Source: Paraburkholderia largidicola
Lineage (GTDB): Bacteria; Pseudomonadota; Gammaproteobacteria; Burkholderiales; Burkholderiaceae
Direction of reading: 5' to 3'
Assembly (NCBI RefSeq): GCF_013426895.1
Contig: NZ_AP023175.1
Coordinates: 62,001-126,000 of the forward strand
DNA: 64,000 nucleotides
Within the stretch, counting starts at the first letter, position 1, and every line of letters starts with the position of its first letter. Shown piece by piece: positions 60,010-64,000 of this stretch. The translations under genes and the position numbers were made by a program. The notes below the pieces were generated by a model. The model made no database searches, had not been told where the DNA came from, and saw nothing but the letters and a program-made list of their open reading frames with translations.

Positions 60010-60927
60010 ATGAGCAGCACGCCGATTTTCGACGCCGCCGGCACGGCGCGCCTGATTCCGTTTCGCGCGCTCGTCGACGCGCTGAAGACAGCCGCCGCCG
60101 ATTATGCCGCCGGACGCGTCGCGAGCCCCGAGCGGCTCGTCGTGCCGCTGAACGACAACGGCATCATGTTGTCGATGCCCGCCGCGGCGGCCGATCTCGC
60201 GATCCACAAACTCGTCAACGTCTGTCCGCGCAATGGCGAGCGCGCGCTGCCGACCATCCACGGTCAGGTCATGGCCTTCGATCCGGACACGGGCAAGACG
60301 TTGTTCATTCTCGACGGCCCGACCGTTACGGGACGCCGCACGGCCGCGATGACGATGCTCGGCATCGAGACGCTGTCGCGCGTCGCACCGAAAGACATCC
60401 TGCTGATCGGCGCGGGCACGCAGGCCGCGAGCCATCTGCAGGCGATCGGCGAACTGTATCCAGAGGCGCGTGTGCGCGTGCGAGGCACATCAACGGCGCG
60501 CGCGCAGGCGTTCTGCGACGCGCAGCGCGGCACGGTGCGCGATCTGCAAGCCATGAGCGACGCGACGATTCCCGATTCCGTCGACACCATCATCGCGCTC
60601 ACGACGAGCCGCCAGGCCGTCTACGACGAAGCGCCGCGCGCGGGGCGGCTGGTGATCGGCGTCGGTGCGTTCACGCCGCAGATGTGTGAGATCGGCACGC
60701 GCACGCTTGCAGGCAGCACGCTGTATGTCGACGATCTCGCGGGCGCGAAGCACGAAGCCGGGGACTTCATTCAGGCGGGCATCGACTGGTCGACGGTGAC
60801 GGGGATCACGGATGCGCTCGCGAGCCAGCCGTCGTTCGATACGCCCGTGGTCTTCAAGACCGTCGGCTGCGCGGCGTGGGATCTGGCAGCGGGGCGTGTC
60901 GCGCGGGCAGCGCTGGGCGCGGGTTGA
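60010..60927 (+). CDS. lhpI: Delta1-pyrroline-2-carboxylate reductase (ornithine cyclodeaminase/mu-crystallin family)
   Basis: A 305-residue protein. MLSMPAAAADLAIHKLVNVCPRN carries the substrate-site Lys of this family. The Rossmann motif is ILLIGAGTQAASHLQAI (~138-154). GVGAFTPQMCEIGTRTL and DDLAGAKHEAGD follow. Members include LhpI enzymes that reduce 1-pyrroline-2-carboxylate to L-proline with NAD(P)H. The gene lies 24 bases after the dehydratase gene, so together they convert trans-3-hydroxy-L-proline to L-proline. Ornithine cyclodeaminase activity is less likely given this context. Confidence 0.88.
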   Translation: MSSTPIFDAAGTARLIPFRALVDALKTAAADYAAGRVASPERLVVPLNDNGIMLSMPAAAADLAIHKLVNVCPRNGERALPTIHGQVMAFDPDTGKTLFILDGPTVTGRRTAAMTMLGIETLSRVAPKDILLIGAGTQAASHLQAIGELYPEARVRVRGTSTARAQAFCDAQRGTVRDLQAMSDATIPDSVDTIIALTTSRQAVYDEAPRAGRLVIGVGAFTPQMCEIGTRTLAGSTLYVDDLAGAKHEAGDFIQAGIDWSTVTGITDALASQPSFDTPVVFKTVGCAAWDLAAGRVARAALGAG

Positions 60928-61138
60928 GCGCTCGCCCGTCGGCGCTGTCGTCGCAGGCCACGTGACAGGGCGAAGCGGAACGAACGTGCGTGCCGTGTCA
61001 CGACAGCAAGCGTGCAAACAATCCTAAAACGTTGCAACATAGTCGTCTCGCGCAAACCTGCCCGATTTCAGCGCTGCCTGAAAGGTTGGTCCGGACGGGC
61101 TTGCGTTTTTCCCAGCAGTTAATTTTTGCGACCGCGCT

Positions 61139-62623
61139 ATGACGACTTCCACCGCTCCTGCTTCGCCGGACCGCCCGCTCGACATGATCATTTTCGGCGG
61201 CGCCGGCGACCTGTCAGCCCGCAAGCTGCTGCCCGCGCTGTATATGGCGCACACGCACGGCAATCTGCCCGCCGAAACGCGCATTCTCGCGATCGGCCGC
61301 CGCGAATGGGTGCGTGACGACTATCTGAAATGGATGGACGAGCAGAGCCGTCCGTTCATCGAATCCGGTGCGTATGAATCGGGCGCATGGGATCGCTTCC
61401 TGTCGCTGTTCGAGTACGTGCGCGTCAATGTCGACCAGGCCGACGATTACGCACGTCTTGCCGAGGCATCGCGCCCGAATGCGCTGCGCGTGTTCTATCT
61501 GTCGACGTCGCCTGAACTGTTTACGACGATTTGCGACAACCTCTCGTCGCACGGTCTGCTCGACGAGCACTCGCGCGTCGTGCTCGAAAAGCCGCTCGGT
61601 CACGATCTGCAATCGGCGCAGGCGATCAACGATTCCGTCGGCAAGCATTTCTCCGAGCATCAGATCTACCGGATCGACCACTATCTGGGCAAGGAGACGG
61701 TGCAGAACCTGATGGTGCTGCGTTTCGGCAACGCGATCTTCGGGCCGCTGTGGCAGGCGCCGTATATCCGCAGCGTGCAGATCACGGTGGCGGAGTCGGT
61801 CGGCGTGGGTACGCGCGCGGGCTTCTACGACCATACGGGCGCGATGCGCGACATGGTGCAGAACCACTTGCTGCAATTGCTATGTATCGTCGCGATGGAG
61901 CCGCCCGTGTCGCTCGATGCCGATGCCGTGCGCGACGAGAAGCTGAAGGTGCTGCGTTCGCTGCGTCCGATGACAGCCGAGGACATCTCGCGCGATACGG
62001 TGCGCGGGCAGTACACGGCGGGCGCTGTCGGCGGCGAGCCGGTGAAGGGTTATCTGGAAGAAGCGAATGTGCCCGCCGATAGCCGCGCGGAAACGTTCGT
62101 CGCGTTGCGCGCGCATATCAACAACTGGCGCTGGGCGAACGTGCCGTTCTATCTGCGCACTGGCAAGCGGATGGCGAAGAAGTTGTCGGAGATCGTGATC
62201 GAGTTCGCGGATCTGCCGTTTTCGATCATGCCGAATAGTCCGTGCGGTCCGCGTAACTGCGGCAATCGACTCGTGATCCAGTTGCAGCCGAATGAATCGA
62301 TCCAGTTGCAGATGCTTGCGAAGGAGCCGGGTAGCGGGATGCGGACGCTGCCAGTGAATCTGAATCTCGATCTGGAGCAGGCGTTCACGAGCCGTCGCGC
62401 GGAAGCGTATGAGCGTCTGCTGATCGACGTCGTGCGCGGCAGGCTCACTCACTTCATGCGCCGTGATGAACTGGAAGCGGCATGGACGTGGGTCGATCCG
62501 ATCATCGAAGCGTGGAAACGCAATGGCGACAAGCCAAGGGGTTATACGGCCGGGACGTTCGGGCCGGGGGCTTCGACGGCGATGATGGCGCGGGACAATA
62601 TGGTGTGGTCGGAAGAGTCGTAA
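61139..62623 (+). CDS. zwf: Glucose-6-phosphate 1-dehydrogenase
   Basis: A 494-residue enzyme. The dinucleotide motif FGGAGDLSARKLLPALY (~18-34) binds NADP. The catalytic signature RIDHYLGKETVQNLMVLRFGN (~177-197) contains the active-site His. EKPLGHDL precedes it. It oxidises glucose-6-phosphate to 6-phosphogluconolactone, feeding the pentose-phosphate and Entner-Doudoroff routes. The gene stands alone, ending in a strong terminator; other sugar-phosphate genes are not in the window. Confidence 0.96.
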   Translation: MTTSTAPASPDRPLDMIIFGGAGDLSARKLLPALYMAHTHGNLPAETRILAIGRREWVRDDYLKWMDEQSRPFIESGAYESGAWDRFLSLFEYVRVNVDQADDYARLAEASRPNALRVFYLSTSPELFTTICDNLSSHGLLDEHSRVVLEKPLGHDLQSAQAINDSVGKHFSEHQIYRIDHYLGKETVQNLMVLRFGNAIFGPLWQAPYIRSVQITVAESVGVGTRAGFYDHTGAMRDMVQNHLLQLLCIVAMEPPVSLDADAVRDEKLKVLRSLRPMTAEDISRDTVRGQYTAGAVGGEPVKGYLEEANVPADSRAETFVALRAHINNWRWANVPFYLRTGKRMAKKLSEIVIEFADLPFSIMPNSPCGPRNCGNRLVIQLQPNESIQLQMLAKEPGSGMRTLPVNLNLDLEQAFTSRRAEAYERLLIDVVRGRLTHFMRRDELEAAWTWVDPIIEAWKRNGDKPRGYTAGTFGPGASTAMMARDNMVWSEES

Positions 62624-62647
62624 GTCGAACGGACCATCCATGAAAGC

Positions 62648-62677
62648 AGGGCGAAGAGGGCACCTCTTCGCCCTTTT
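62648..62677 (+). terminator. Rho-independent terminator of zwf
   Basis: A 12-base stem (AGGGCGAAGAGG, loop GCA, CCTCTTCGCCCT) followed by TTT and further T residues, 24 bases after the zwf stop. Confidence 0.88.
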
Positions 62678-62903
62678 CGTTTTTGCCGCGCGTATTGAAG
62701 GCGAACTGTTAGCAATTTTTACTTATCAGTGCACGCTTAAGGAATTTTTTCCGAAAATGACTTTTTGTTGTCCGGTGACAGGGAGATAAAGGGCATCTAC
62801 TAGCACGTAGTTTTACGAGCAGATCGGCAGTGATCACGCCTCGAACCCTCAGCGCATTTGCTTGCGCGAGAGCGGTTCCGACGAATCCTTCGCGGAGTCT
62901 GTC

Positions 62904-64000
<1,097 letters not shown>

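Overview
The window looks like a chromosomal segment of a Burkholderia/Paraburkholderia-type betaproteobacterium. Coding DNA is GC-rich with strong third-position GC. The gene families (two-subunit bd oxidase, TAXI binding protein, DHA2-type tripartite pump, type VI secretion parts, hydroxyproline genes) fit that group. I could run no search, so this placement rests on reading alone. No rRNA, tRNA or CRISPR array was seen.

Layout. 0-8 kb holds a solute-binding protein divergent from an oxygenase/flavin-oxidase pair, then a 1132-residue fusion of a GMC oxidoreductase with an alpha/beta hydrolase and a protein of unknown role. 8-12 kb holds a hybrid histidine kinase, a small membrane protein and a LuxR-type response regulator. 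12-15.3 kb is a cytochrome bd operon (cydA, cydB and an unusually small third gene) with an FNR/Anr-like box upstream. 15.5-17.5 kb is a large palindromic non-coding element interrupted by an IS3-family insertion whose ends and 3-bp target duplication can be read. 17.5-19.5 kb is a tautomerase/aldolase/urea-transporter operon. 20-26 kb is a catabolic-looking operon (Baeyer-Villiger-type monooxygenase, SDR, metal-dependent hydrolase, alpha/beta hydrolase) with a MerR regulator.

26-35 kb carries single metabolic genes and a TetR-controlled tripartite efflux operon, followed by a TAXI solute-binding protein and a zinc-ribbon membrane protein. 36-42 kb carries a second DHA2 exporter with a divergent TetR gene, a single-domain response regulator, a His-rich Fur-family regulator and two glutathione transferases. 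42-48 kb holds a NERD-helicase, a phosphoribosyltransferase-HAD fusion, and a signalling locus made of a Cys-less molybdopterin-fold periplasmic protein, a hybrid kinase and an HTH-receiver protein.

48.7-58 kb is the accessory part. It contains a frameshifted FAD oxidoreductase, a second copy of one arm of the palindromic element, and a partial type VI secretion locus (tssF, frameshifted tssG, two AT-richer orphan genes, vgrG, PAAR) without the rest of the apparatus. 58-62.6 kb returns to core metabolism: a GntR regulator divergent from a trans-3-hydroxy-L-proline dehydratase and a pyrroline-2-carboxylate reductase, then zwf. The window ends inside a secreted modular protein with 42 consecutive Pro-Thr pairs.

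The best candidates for something undescribed are the palindromic element that abuts gene 3' ends, the tssFG-orphan-vgrG-PAAR island with its possible effector/immunity pair, and the Cys-less molybdopterin-fold sensor locus.
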